From: Symsagittifera roscoffensis | Taxonomy: Eukaryota; Xenacoelomorpha; Acoela; Convolutidae | DNA length: 64,000 bases | Direction of reading: 5' to 3' | Assembly: GCF_963678635.1 (NCBI RefSeq) | Contig: NW_026970820.1 | Span: 2,232,001-2,296,000 of the forward strand | In this document: positions 13,418 to 27,293 of the stretch, piece by piece | How the letters are laid out: the number at the start of each line of letters is the position of its first letter | Position numbering within the stretch: the stretch's first letter is position 1 | The notes under the pieces: model-generated | Told to the model about the DNA's origin: nothing | The model's database searches: none | Seen by the model: the letters and a program-made list of their open reading frames with translations, nothing else | Program-made: the position numbers and the translations under genes

Positions 13418-15958
13418 AGGGGTCAGTGACCATCCCCACCCACCCGACCGAAATCAGTGTTTGACCATTTCACGTGATCAGTCAGTCCGCTACCACGTCG
13501 TCTTTTTAAATTTGATTCATTCCGTAGCTGGAATCGATTAATGGTATTGCCTAAGAAATAAAAGTTTGACAGACAGGACTGTTTGATAGAGAATTTTTCG
13601 GATCACTTTTTCTAATAGATTTTCAAAATTATATCCTGAAAATCATCATGCGCCTTCATCACATGTGTCATCGAAGCAAATCGAGTACCGTGTTGGTTCC
13701 ATAGATGTATCCCAGTATCCACAATGCTAAGAAGCAGGAAAACTAAAATACCTTTCTATTAAATTTGAGGTTCAATGTCTCCTGAAGGAAAAGAAAACGC
13801 TCTCCTAGGGTGCAAGTTTTCCGCAAAAACTGTATAACCTGAAACGTAACAGCACAAAATAGCGGCTGCTCTCTATTTCTCTGCTCTTTATTCGATGTCC
13901 CGGATGCTCCTAACTGGGACCACAAGGGTCCCAGGGCGCATCCTATAGGGATTAAAGCATCAAACGTACAATTCTATTATATTCTATCAAACGAATCATA
14001 CGAAAAGAGAATTTCTATTCACTTATTACAATTTTTCATATTTCATTCTGCTCAACAATCACTAAACTATTGTATTTTCAAGTTGAAGAGCCTGTTATAT
14101 TATCAAACAAAATTTTTTTATAAAATTTACATTTTTTTTTTCGTTTTTCGAACAATATTTTCAATTTTGAACCTAAGGGATACACTGCTTTTCTTCGCAG
14201 TAGCTACTTCAGGTGCACTCTAGCTACACTAGTGAATGCAAAAAATAGTTAAAAAAACGGACAACCGAATCTGGTTTCTTAAATTAGAAGTTTTTTGTTC
14301 GGTTTTTAATTAGGATCACAGCAAATAAAAATTGAAAGAGAGCAAAGCCAAGAATATAAAAACTTGCTTTTTTTGTTTAAAATTGACAATTAAAATGATC
14401 AAACCAAAGTAAATTGCCTATGGCAAGCTATAATCATCCATCAGAAGCCACTTTTGTTCACTTTTGAAATTGAATTATTTTTCGACCAAAATTGACCAAT
14501 TAAAATTAGTTAAAATTGAAAAAAATATCCCTGAATTTCAAAATACTGGTGCAACTCTATAATAACCATAGGAACAGACTCTATGAACCTAATTAGAAAG
14601 GTTTTGATGAGCAAAGAAGAAAAATTACCCATTTTGAGAAAAGTGCAAAAAACACCTTTTTGGTTAACTCAAAAAAGTGGAAAAATAGAGAAAGGGGTCT
14701 TCAAAACGAAACCATCCAAAAGTGGCATTAACTTACTGCCATTATTTTGTGAATTCAGACCCGCATGCAAAAATTTACGAAAATCCTACGGGAAGTTCTT
14801 GAGAACAGATTAGTTTCTCCGGAATTTTGGTAGTACTAATTTCATTACTGTACTTATAATTAAAGTCAAATGAAAAAGTCGTAAAAACTACAATTTTTAA
14901 TCAATTTAGACAAATAAATGATCAAAACCCACTAAATTGGCTATGGCAAGTTCGAATCTACCATCAGAAACCATTTTTTCCCATTTCTGAAAATTTTCAT
15001 TTTTAAAAAAATAAATGTTGAGTCACAAACGGGAAAAATCATATTTTTTCAAAAAGTCAAAAAAATTGTTCCATTTAAACTGATTCATCAGGCCACACGT
15101 TAGAAACCTGTTCAGAATGGCTTCCATGATCAAAGCAGCAAAAGTCACCCATTTTGAGAAAAGTCGAAAAAACACCTTTTTAGTTAACTCAAAAAAGTGC
15201 AAAAAGTGGGGAAAGGGGTCTTCAAAATGAAACCATCCAAAACTGGCATTAACTAACTGCCAATATTTTGTGAATTCAGACCCGCATGCAAAAATTTACC
15301 AAAATCCTATTGGGAAGTTTTTGAGAACAGATTAGTTTCTCTGGAATTTTGGTAGTACTAATTTCATTACTGTACTTATAATTAAAGTCAAATGAAAAAG
15401 TCGTAAAAACTACAATTTTTAATCAATTTTGACAAATAAATAATGCAAACCCACTAAATTGGCTATGGCAAGTTCGAATCTACCATCAGAAACCATTTTT
15501 TTCTATTTCTGAAAATTTTCATTTTTTAAAAAATTAATGTTGAGTCACAAACGGGAAAAATGAAATTTTTTCAAAAAATCCAAAAAAATTGTTCCATTTA
15601 AATTAAATCATCAGGCCACACGTTAGGAACCTGTTCAGAAAGGTTTTCATAATCAAAGCAGCAAAAGTCACCCATTTTGAGAAAAGTCGAAAAAACACCT
15701 TTTTAGTTAACTGAAAAAAGTGGAAAAAGTGGGAAAAAGGGTCTTCAAAATGAAACCATCCAAAAATGGCATTAACAAACTGCCATTATTTTCTAAATTC
15801 AGACCCGCATGCAAAAAATTAGGAAATTCTGACGTGCCGTTTTCCAGAACTCGATAGTTTCTAGGAATATGGACCAATGTAAAAAATTTATTGCCTTTTG
15901 ACCGGAAGGGGCCCCTACCCCTTCCTAATCGCTTTTTGTGCTACACGCGACCATCTAG
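13418..15958 (+). repeat. Array unit 9, class C
   Basis: Unit of 2541 bp. The head starts AGGGGTCAGTGACC. H2 at 13902-13943 has outer stem GGATGC/GCATCC and an 8-bp inner stem CTGGGACC/GGTCCCAG with loop ACAAG. The second half consists of sub-repeats of about 520 bp, each ending in a GCATGC-AAAAA box (14763, 15284, 15807; spacing 521 and 523). H3 at 15904-15925 is a perfect 8-bp stem GGAAGGGG/CCCCTTCC. It ends CACGCGACCATCTAG, the C/D version of the end box. Confidence 0.9.
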
Positions 15959-18172
15959 CACCCTCAAGGTCACGTGTGTGATTTTTGTTTTTGGTATTTT
16001 CTGAAAACAAAAGAGAGCGTGGTCATGCATCTACATCATGTGCCCAAGCAAATACGTGGACTTCTACGCATTCCCATTCGCAATGCGCCCATCGGGCTCA
16101 AATGCCAATGCTCAATTAATTTTGCCAGGTGAAAAAAAAATTATTTAAAAAGTTCTGCTAAACTTTATTTTAAACTACCACCAAAAAACGCAAAGATTTC
16201 AAAGTGTAAAACAATCAAATTTTTGCCAATACCGGGCTTGCAATGAGACTGATGTTGACAAAAGTAAAATAGAAAATGTAGAAAATGGAAAGAAAAAAAT
16301 TGTTCAAAATAAGAACGCAACATCAAAAACTTATTTGATCTCCGCTCAAATCATAATTCAGATCAGGCTGATTTCAGATTTTAAGCGTAGAATTTACGTT
16401 TACGGCTGCTCCCTCTACAGGTCCCAGAGGGACCGAGTGAGCATCCTACCTCGATCCAGGTTAACGGATAGTTGTTCTTAATTTTTCACAATTTTTTTTT
16501 CTCTAATGCTTGTTTTCACTTCCTCATGAGAAGCTGTATTAATTTTTAAAAAATTTATTTTATCCATCAATGCTTCCAAGAACAACTGATTTTAGGCGAT
16601 TACAAATGCGGTTGTTGAAACTAGTAAGGGATAATGATGAGAAAAATTGTAAGTTTTCAAATGAATTTAAAAACAGTTTTTTTCCTTTTTTTCTTTTGTA
16701 AATCGGGAGAAATGAATCAGTTTTTTTTAAGTTTTCCTCGCACCACCCACTGTTCCTAAGTAATGAAGATTCCTGTTCTAGCCGTTATAACACTTTGGCA
16801 GAAAAAACATCAATATGATGTAAAATGTTTTGAAAAAGAGAAAAATTTAAACATTATGTTTTTTAAAAAAAAAATCAAAAAATTGTAATTTTCAAAATTG
16901 AAAAAAAGTAAAAGTTAATTGCATATTACGATTCACCGTACCCAACTTAGTGGGTATAGCATTTTAAATTACCAAAAAATGTTGAAAATTGTAGATTTTA
17001 TGAAGTTTTCATTTTGGCTATTTTTCCTTGTCGCCTCCACTCAAGGCACCTTTGAGCCAACTTGAGAAACTGGAACCTAAACAAGCTATACAGATAAGTC
17101 TCAATGAGCCATTTTCAGCGTGATAACACGCCTGGAAGAAAAAAAACTCCAGAAAAGAAAGAAAATTTTGAACTTTAACCTTTTTTCTTCTTCAAATGGC
17201 GATACTTAGAATAATTTTTCATCTGAAAAGTTCAAAAAAAATCAAAAAATTCAAATTTTGAAAATTTTTTTAAAAAATCTCATCAGTCTGTTTATTGGAG
17301 TCTTCGAGGTTTTGAGAGATCTTATCTGGCGGCTAACAACAAAAGGATCATTTATTATAAAAATTTGAGAAAGGTCAAAAAAACATGTTTTTTCGACTTT
17401 TTTGACAGAATTTCGAAAGCAATATCTTGGCAAAAAACAAGAATGAGGGCCTAAAATTAGTACAAACAGTACTCCCACATAAGGTACATTAGGTTGGAAA
17501 CAAAAAATTTACTCTGACTCAAAAATCGTTTTTTAACTTTATTTCTGAACAAGAAATTGAAAAGAAATCAAAAACTTAAAAATTTTTTGAAAAAAATGAT
17601 TGTTTTGAAAAAGTGCCAATTTTTAGCTGAAACTTTTCATTTTAGCTAATAAAGCCAGAGCAAGGACCTTTAAGCTCAAATAAATTAATTATGCAAATTA
17701 TTTTCAAGTTTTTTCGTTAAAGCCTTTTATTTTGAAAAAGTATTCAAAAATGGGTAAAAAAAAGTCAAAAAAATCAATTTTCTCCGATTCAAAAAACTCC
17801 ACTACCATGATGATTAGTGCGTTAGATAGGACTGCTGAGATCAATTTAGACGTTCTTTCATAAGTATATCAAAATTTTTACTTATTTTTGAGAATTAAGC
17901 AAAATAAAAACTTTTCCCAAATTGGGCAAAAAGCCCAAATTAGCCCAAACACCTGTTAAAAATTGTTGGGTCAAAAAATCACAAAAGGAAACCCCTATTC
18001 GTTTGAAATTTTAGGGCCGCATGCAAAAAATTAGACCAATCTAACCTGACAATTTCGAGAATCAACTTTTTTGTCAAAATTCTCTAAAGACCAATTTAGG
18101 GAGATTACTTGTACCGGTGGGGGCCCTACCCCACCTAAAAAATTTTTGAAATGCTGGAACGCGGCCACCTAG
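15959..18172 (+). repeat. Array unit 10, class A
   Basis: Complete unit of 2214 bp. The head starts CACCCTCAAGGTCACGTG. H1 is at 16085-16099 (loop ATC, one mismatch), H2 at 16407-16443, H3 at 18116-18135 (GGTGGGG/CCCCACC). From 16140 on it is nearly identical to window positions 1-2033. Confidence 0.92.
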
Positions 18173-20386
18173 CACCCTCAAGGTCACGTGACTTATTTTT
18201 GTTTTTGGTAGTTTCTGAAACCAAAAGAGAGCGTGGTCATGAATTCAAATCATGTGCTCAAGCAAATACGTGAACTTCTACGCATTCCCATTCGCAATGC
18301 GCCCTTCGGGCGCAAATGCCAATGCTCAATTAATTTTGCCAGGTGAAAACTTTTTAAAGAAAAATTATGATGAATTTTAACTTAAACTACCACCAAAAAA
18401 CGGATAGATTTCAAAGTGTGAAATAATCAAGTTTTTGCTAATACCGGGCATGCAGTGAGACTGATTTCGGCAAAAATAAAATGGAAAATGAAGGAAATGG
18501 AAAGAAAAAAATTGTTCAAAATAAGAACGCATTATCAAAAACTTATTTGATCTCCGCTAAGGTCATAATTCCAAACAGGCTGATTTCAGATTTTCAACGT
18601 AGAATTTACGGTTACGGCTGCTCCCTCTACAGGTCCCAGAGGGACCGAGTGAGCATCCTACCTCGATCCAGGATATCGGATAGTTGTTTTTAATTTTTCA
18701 CAATTTTTTTTCACTAATGCTTATTTTCAGTTCCTCATGAGAAGCTGTATAATTTTTTTTTTAAATGGATTTTATTAATCAATGCTTCCAAGAACAACTG
18801 ATGTTAGGCGGTTACAAATGCGGTTGGTGAAAACTAGTAAGGGATAATGATGAGAAAAATTGTAAGTTTTCAAATGAATTTAAAAACAGTTTTTTTTCTT
18901 TTTTTCTTTTGTAAATCGGGAGAAATGAATCAGTTTTTTTTAAAGTTTTCCTCGCACCACCCACTGTTCTTAAGTAATGAAGATTCCTGTTTTAGCCGTT
19001 TATAACACTTTGGCAGAAAAAACATCAATATGATGTAAAATGTTTTAAAAAAGAGAAAAATTTAAAAATTATGTTTCTTTTTTAAAAATCAAAAAATTTG
19101 TAATTTTCAAAATTGAAAAAAAGTGAAAATTAATTGCATATTACGATTCAGCGTACCCAACTTAGTGGGACTAGCATTTTAAATTACCAAAAAATGTTGA
19201 AAATTGTAGATTTTATGAAGTTTTCATTTTGGCTATTTTTCCTTGTTGCCTCCACTTAAGGCACCTTTGAGCCAACTTGAGAAACTGGAACCTAAACAAG
19301 CTATACAGATAGTCTGAATGAGCCATTTTCAGCTTGATAACACGCCTGAAGAAAAAAAACTCCAGAAAAGAAAGAAAATTTTGAACTTTAACCTTTTTTC
19401 TTCTTCAAATGGCGATACTTAGAAAAATTTTTCAGCTGAAAAGTTCAAAAAAAATCAAAAAATTCAAATTTTGAAAAAATTTTAAAAAAATCTCAGCATT
19501 CTGTTTATTGGAGTCTTCGAGGTTTTAGGAGACCTTATCTGGCGGCTAACAACAAGTGGATCACTTATTTTAAAATTTTGAGAAAGGTCAAAAAAACATG
19601 TTTTTTCGATTTTTTTAACAGAATTCCGGAAGCAATATCTTGGCTAAAAACAAAAATGAGGGCCTAAAAACAGTACAAACAGTACTCCCACATCAGGTAC
19701 ATTAGGTTGGAAACAAAAAAATTATTCTGACTCAAAAATCGTTTTTTAACTTTATTTCTGAACAAGAAATTGAAAAGAAATCTAAAACTTAAAAATTTTT
19801 TGAAAAAAATGATTGTTTTGAAAAAGTGCCAATTTTTAGCTGAAACTTTTTATTTTAGCTAATAAAGCCAGAGCAATGCCCTTTAAGCTCAAATAAATTA
19901 ATTAGGCAAATTATTTTCAAGTTTTTTTGTTAAAGGCTTTTATTTTGAAAAAGTATTCAAAAATGGGTAAAAAAAAGTCAAAAAAATCATTTTTCTCCGA
20001 TTCAAAAACATCCACTACCATGATGATTAGTTCGTTAGATAGGACTGCCGAGATCAATTTAGACGTATTTTCATAAGTATCTCAAAATTTCTACTTATTT
20101 TTGAGAATTAGGCAAAATAAAAACTTTTCCCAAATTGGGCAAAAAGCCCAAATTAGCCCAAACACCTGTTAAAAATTGTTGGGTCAAAAAGACACAAAAG
20201 GAAACCCCTATTCATTTGACATTTTAGGGCCGCATGCAAAAAATTAGACCAATCTAACCTGACAATTTCGAGAATCGACTTTTTTGCAAAATTTCTCTAT
20301 AGTCCAATTGAGGGATATTACTTGTACCGGTGGGGGCCCCTACCCCACCTCAAAAAATTTTGTAATGCTGGAACGCGGCCACCTAG
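18173..20386 (+). repeat. Array unit 11, class A
   Basis: Unit of 2214 bp. H1 at 18299-18313 is perfect (GCGCCC-TTC-GGGCGC), H2 at 18619-18655, H3 at 20329-20349. More diverged from unit 10 than unit 1 is. Confidence 0.92.
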
Positions 20387-22597
20387 CACAAGCAGGTACT
20401 AGTGTTTTTTTTTTGTTTTTCGTATTTTGTCAAACCAAAAGAGAGCGTGGTCAAGCATCGACATCATGTGCTCAAGCAAATACGTGGACTTCTACGCATT
20501 CCCATTCGCAATGTGCCCTTCGGGCGCAAATGCCAATGCTCAATTAATTTTTTCAGGTGAAAATTTTGTAAAGAAAAATTCTGATGAATTTTAACTTAAA
20601 CTACCACCAAGAAACGCAAAGAGTTCAAAGTGTGAAACAATCAAGTTTTTGCTACTACTGGGCATGCAGTGAGACTAATTTCGGCAAAAATAAAATGGAA
20701 AATGAAGGAAATGGAAAGAAAAAACTTGTTCAAAATAAGAACGCAATTTCAAAAACTTATTTGATCTCCGCCAATGTCATAATTCCGATCAGGCTAATTT
20801 CAGATTTTGAGCGTTGAGTTTAAGGTTACGGCTGCTCCCTCTACAGGTCCCAGAGGGACCGAGTGAGCATCCTACGTCGATCCAGGATAACGGATAGTTG
20901 CTTTTAATTTTTCACAAAATCTTTTTTCACTAATGCTTGTTTTCAATTCCTCATGAGAAGCTGTATAAATTTTTTAAAAAATTGATTTTATTAATCAATG
21001 TTTCCAAGAACAACTGATCTTAGGCAGTTATAAATGCGGTTGGTGAAAACTAGTAAGGGATAATGATGAGAAAAAATGTAAGTTTTCAACTGAATTTAAA
21101 AACAGTTTTTTTCTTTTTTTTGTAAATCGGGAGAAATAAATCAGTTTTTTTTTAAGTTTTCCTCGCACCATCCACTGTTCTTAAGTAATGAAGATTACTG
21201 TTCTAGCCGTTTATAATACTTTGGCAGGAAAAACATCAATATGATGTAAAATGTTTTAAAAAAGAGAAAAATTTAAAAATTATGTTTTTTTTTAAAAATC
21301 AAAAAATTTGTAATTTTCAAAATTGAAAAAAAGTGAAAATTAATTGCATATTACGATTCAGCGTACCCAACTTAGTGGGTCTAGCATTTTAAATTACCAA
21401 AAAATGTTGAAAATTGTAGATTTTATGAAGTTTTCATTTTGGCTATTTTTCCTTGTTGCCTCCACTTAAGGCACCTTTGAGCCAACTTGAGAAACTGGAA
21501 CCTAAACAAGCTATACAGATAGTCTGAATGAGCCATTTTCAGCTTGATAACACGCCTGGAAGAAAAAAAAACTCCAGAAAAGAAAGAAAATTTTGAACTT
21601 TACCCTTTTTTCTTCTTCAAATGGCGATACTTAGAAAAATTTTTCAGCGGAAAAGTTCAAAAAAAATCAAAAAATTCAAATTTTGAAAAAATTTTAAAAA
21701 AATCTCAACAGTCTGTTTATTGGAGTCTTCGAGGTTTTGGGAGACCTTATCTGACGGCTAACAACAAGTGGATCACTTATTTTAAAATTTTGAGAAAGGT
21801 CAAAAAAACATGTTTTTTCGATTTTTTTGACAGAATTCCGGAAGCAATATCTTGGCTAAAAACAAAAATGAGGGCCTAAAAACAGTACAAACAGTACTCC
21901 CACATCAGGTACCTTAGGTTGGAAACAAAAAAATTATTCTGACTTAAAAATCGTTTTTTAACTTTATTTCTGAACAAGAAATTGAAAAGAAATCTAAAAC
22001 TTAAAAATTTTTTGAAAAAAATGATTGTTTTGAAAAAGTGCCAATTTTTAGCTGAAACTTTTTATTTAAGCTAATAAAGCCAGAGCAATGCCCTTTAAGC
22101 TCAAATAAATTAATTAGGCAAATTATTTTCAAGTTTTTTCGTTAAAGGCTTTTATTTTGAAAAAGTATTCAAAAATGGGTAAAAAAAAGTCAAAAAAATC
22201 AATTTTCTCCGATTCAAAAACATCCACTACCATGATGATTAGTTCGTTAGATAGGACTGCCGAGATCAGTTTAGACGTATTTTCATAAGTATCTCAAAAT
22301 TTTTACTTATTTTTGACAATTAGCCAAAATAAAAACTTTTCCCAAATTGGGCAAAATGCCCAAATTAGCCCAAACACCTGTTAAAAATTGTTGGGTCAAA
22401 AAATCACAAGAGGAAACCCCTATTCGTTTGACATTTTAGGGCCGCATGCAAAAAATTAGACCAATCTAACCTGACAATTTCGAGAATCAACTTTTTTGTC
22501 AAAATTCTCTAAAGACCAATTTAGGGAGATTACTTGTACCGGTGGGGGCCCTACCCCACCTAAAAAATTTTTGAAATGTTGGAACGCGGCCACCTAG
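20387..22597 (+). repeat. Array unit 12, class A
   Basis: Unit of 2211 bp. The head begins CACAAGCAGGTACTAGTG, shared in type with units 21 and 22. H1 at 20513-20527 contains a T-G pair (GTGCCC/GGGCGC), H2 at 20833-20869, H3 at 22541-22560. Confidence 0.92.
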
Positions 22598-24815
22598 CAC
22601 CCTCAAGGTCACGTGACTTAATTTTGTTTTTGGTATTTTCTGTAACCAAAACAGAGCGTGGTCATGCGTCTAAATCATGGCCTCAAGCAAATACGTGGAC
22701 TTCTACGCATTCCCATTCGCAATGCGCCCTTCGAGCGCAATTACCAATGCTCAATCAACTTTGCCAGGTGAAAATGTTTTAAAGAAAAATTCTGATAAAT
22801 TTTAACTTAAACTACCACCAAAAAACGCAAAGATTTCAAAGTGTGAAACAATCAAGTTTTTGCTAATACCGGGCATGCAGTCAGACTGATTTCGGCAAAA
22901 ATAAAATGGAAAATGAAAGAAATGGAAAGAAAAAAAATTGTTCAAAATAAGAACGCAACATCAAAAACGTATTTGATCTCCGCTAATGACAAAATTATGA
23001 TCAGGCTGATTTCAGATTAAAGCGTACAATTTAAGGTTACGGATGCTCCCTCTAACGGTCCCAGAGGGACCGAGTGAGCATCCTACCTCGATCCAGGACA
23101 ACGGATAGTTGTTTTTAATTTTTCATAAAATTTATTTTTCTTTAATGCTTGTTTTCATTTTCTCATGAGAAGCTGTAGACATTTCAAAACATTTTGATTT
23201 CATTAAACAATGGTTCCCAAAACAACTGACAATGGGTGCTTAAAAATACGGTTGGTGAAAACTGGTAAGGGATAATGTTGAGAAAAATTGTAAGCTTTCA
23301 AGAAGTTTTTAAAAAAAAAAGTTTCTTTTCTTCTTTTTTTTGTTAAATCAGAAATCAATCAAATTTTTTAAATTTTACCTTTGAACAACTATTATTTTTA
23401 AGTAATGAAGATTCCTGTTCTAGCCTTTTATAACACGTTGGCAGAAAAAAAACATCAAACTGTTTGAAAATGTTTTGAAATAAAGAAAAATTAAAAATTG
23501 TTTTTTTTTGGAAAAAAGTAAAAAAATAGTAAATTTCAAAATTGAAAAAAAGTGAAAATTAATTGCATAATACGATTCAGCGTACTCAACTTAGTGGGTC
23601 TAGCATTTTAAATCACCAAAAAAGGTTGAAAATTGTAGATTTTATGAAGTTTTCATTCTGGCTATTTTTCCTTGTTGCCTCCACTTAAGGCACCTTTGAG
23701 CCAACTTGAGAAACTGGAACCTAAACAAGCTATACAGATAGTCTGAATGAGCCATTTTCAGCGTGATAACACGCCTGGAAGAAAAAAAAATCCAAAAAAG
23801 AAAGAAAATTTTGAACTTTAGCCTTTTTTCTTCTTCAAATGGCGATACTTAGAATAATTTTTCAGCTGAAAAGTTAAAAAAAAAACAAAAAATTCAAATT
23901 TTGAAGAAATTTAAAAAAAATCTCATCAGTCTGTTCATTGGAGTCTTCGAGGTTCTGGGAGACCTTATCTGGCGACTAACAACAAGTGGATTACTTATTT
24001 TAAAATTTTGAGAAAGGTCAAAAAAACATGTTTTTTCGACTTTTTTGACAGAATTTCGAAAGCAATATCTTGGCTAAAAACAAGAATGAGGGTCTAAAAT
24101 TAGTACAAACAGTACTCCCACATAAGGTACATTAGGTTGGAAACAAAAAATTTACTCTGACTCAAAAATCGTTTTTTAACTTTATTTCTGAACAAGAAAT
24201 TGAAAAGAAATCAAAAACTTAAAAATTTTTTGAAAAAAATGATTGTTTTGAAAAAGTGCTAATTTTTAGCTGAAACTTTTCATTTTAGCTAATAAAGCCA
24301 GAGCAATGCCCTTTAAGCTCAAATAAATTAATTATGCAAATTATTTTCAAGTTTTTTCGTTAAAGCCTTTTATTTTGAAAAAGTAATCAAAAATGGGTAA
24401 AAAAAAGTCAAAAAAATCAATTTTCTCCGATTCAAAAACCTCCACTACCATGATGACTAGTGCGCTAGATAGGACTGGTGAGATCAATTTAGACGTTTTT
24501 TCATAAGTATATCGAAATTTTTACTTATTTTTGAGAATTAAGCAAAATAAAAACTTTTCCCAAATTGGGCAAAAAGCCCAAATTAGCCCAAACACCTGTT
24601 AAAAATTGTTGGGTCAAAAAATCACAAAAGGAAACCCCTATTCGTTTGACATTTTAGGGCCGCATGCAAAAAATTAGACCAATCTAACCTGACAATTTCT
24701 AGAATCAACTTTTTTGTCAAAATTCTCTAAAGACCAATTTAGGGAGATTACTTGTACCGGTGGGGGCCCTACCCCACCTAAAAAATTTTTGAAATGCTGG
24801 AACGCGGCCACCTAG
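22598..24815 (+). repeat. Array unit 13, class A
   Basis: Unit of 2218 bp with the most diverged first half among A units. H1 at 22724-22738 has one C-A mismatch. H2 at 23041-23083 has the longest outer stem of class A, GGATGCTC/GAGCATCC (8 bp, perfect). H3 at 24759-24778. The next unit is class D. Confidence 0.92.
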
Positions 24816-27293
24816 ATCTTTCAGGTCTGCGTCCCACCCGCCCTCCGTGACTTATCTTGCTTCCGAGAAATATCATTTGTTTCACCTTTACCCCATCTCA
24901 GGTCAGTTACTCTTGAAAAAAGTCCTACTTGAAACGTTCGGATTCACTTTGCCCCCTACGGGCGCAATGGTGAAGCCCATTTTTTCTTCTCACTGAACTT
25001 CTTCTCCGAACAGTTCACATATAAAATTACTATTGTTTTATCTGAAATTTGCCGTGTCCAGCTGCGACTCCGACTTTTTTCACGTCACTGGTGTTCCAAC
25101 AACAGGACCACATGAGATTCCCATTCAGATACTGTCTCAATTTTGAAAATACTGATTTGTTTTTTTTTACCGTTTTTCGCAAAATAAACTAATTACATCA
25201 TTCGAATTAAAAAAAAATTCCGAAAAACACTTAAAGATAGCAAGACATTATTGTGACTGTCGTCTATATCTGTTCTCTTTGTTGGAGGTCAATGATGCTC
25301 CCTAAGTGGGACCACAAGGGTCCCAGGGAGCATCAGTAAAGGCTTTGAATAGTATGCCATTTTTGATTAAGACAAAATATTTGGCCAATTGTGTTTTTTT
25401 TCACAGTCCCTTATCCACTGCAAATGTAAAGACTAATTTTTGTTTGAAGTTTTAAAAAATAATAATAGCCTTTTCATTTGTGATGACTCGTATCACTCAT
25501 AAATCAATGGAAGACTCTGACTAACCTTCTCAAGCATGGAAATACATCAAAAAGAAAAAACGATTCTGGTTATCTCAGACTGCTTTTTTTGTTAAATTTC
25601 AGATAGATTTTGAAAACTCTTTCTTCAAATTGTATGTCTGCCGAAAAAGAACAAAAATTACAAACTGAAACCATTTTGGTTAAATTAAGGCTCTTCACCC
25701 ACCAAACTCGAAATTGCGAAGCTGAAACGAACATTCGACAGCCCATTTTATAAGTTTCGTTTTATTTTTTCAAAACATGTGTCATATATTTTCAAAAGCA
25801 ATTTATTAAAGTTTCATTTTTTACCAGAAAAGTAAGTCCGAAAAAAAACAGATTTTTAAACACTGTCAAAAAATAAGGTGGCAATTAGTTTTACCAATGG
25901 AATCATAGTATATGATTAGGTTCAAAATAGTTTTCATAACCATTGAAAAGACGCTTACTCAATTTGAGAAATGTCCTCAATAACTTTTTTGGAAACATAA
26001 AAAACGGATATTGGAAAAGTTTTCTTCAAACTTATAGAAAAGAATTTTATGAGAAAAACCATTACTAATATCACGTGTAAATTACGAGAATAGATTCAGG
26101 CCACATGCAAAAATTCAGCAGAAGCACTCAAGCAATTTTGAGAACGAAACAATTGTTCCAGAAATTGACAAAGTAGTATATATACCAATTTTACCATAAA
26201 TCGTCAAAATAAAAAAACCGCAAAAACTACAAATTTTATCCAATTTTGACTTTTAAGTACTCTATACCGACTAAATTGACTATGCTAAGCTCGAATCAAC
26301 CATCAGAAACCATTTTTAATCGTTCTGCATTTTTTAAGTTTTTTTTCCATCAAAAAGTTGAGTCAGAAATGGGAAAAAGGTTTTTTTTTCAGAAAAACAA
26401 AAAAAGTTGTTCAAAATCAACAAAAAATATAAGTCATTATTTTTGAACCTGCTCAAAATGGTTCTGGTGACCGAAGCCGTAAAAAGTACCCAATTCGAGG
26501 AAATTCGAAAAAACTCTTTTTTCAACACTTTGAAAAAGTGGAAAAATGTAAAAAATAGTCTTCAAACAAATAGGATGAAAAAGTGATCAGTAAAAGCATC
26601 GATGCCGTGTCAAATGAGGATCGCATGCCAATTTTTGAAACAATCCAACGGGTTTTTTTTAAGAACGAAGCCATTTTTTGACAATTTTAGTAGTAGTATT
26701 TACACTAATTAGTACAATATATGGTCAAAATTCAAAAAAACAAAAAACTGCAATTTTTATCCAATTTTGACCTTCAAATACTCTATACCCACTAAATTGA
26801 CTATCGGGAGCTCGAATCAACCATCAAAAACCACTTTTAATCACTTTCAAAATTTTTTATTTTTTAAATAAAAATGTTGAGTCAGAAATAGGAAAAAACA
26901 ATTTTTTTCAAAAAGTCAAAAAAAGTTGTCCCAATTGAATAAACTCACTAAGCCACACTCTATGAACCTGTTCAGAATGGTTTTCATGACCAAAGCCGTA
27001 AAAAGAACCCAATTTGAGAAACTTCGAAAAATCATTTTTTAGTTAACTCAAAAAAGTGGAAAAATTGGGTAAAATGGGCTTCAAACCGATAGGATCGAAA
27101 AGTGACCTTTATAAGATATGATTGCCGTGTCAAATTAGGGCCGCATGCAAAAAATTAGAAAAATTCAACGAAACGTTTTTGAGAACTCGACAAATTTGGT
27201 CGTTTTGTTAAACGTTTAATTTTAGAAATTTTTTGTCCGGAAGGGGCCCCTTCCCCTTCCTAAATGCTTTTTATGCTACACGCGACCATCTAG
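24816..27293 (+). repeat. Array unit 14, class D
   Basis: Unit of 2478 bp. H1 at 24949-24967 has loop TAC and one C-C mismatch. H2 at 25294-25334 has a perfect 10-bp outer stem GATGCTCCCT/AGGGAGCATC around GGGACC-ACAAG-GGTCCC. Sub-repeat boxes (ACATGC or GCATGC) lie at 26103, 26623 and 27143, spaced exactly 520. H3 at 27239-27260 is GGAAGGGG/CCCCTTCC. Ends CGCGACCATCTAG, like class C. Confidence 0.9.
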
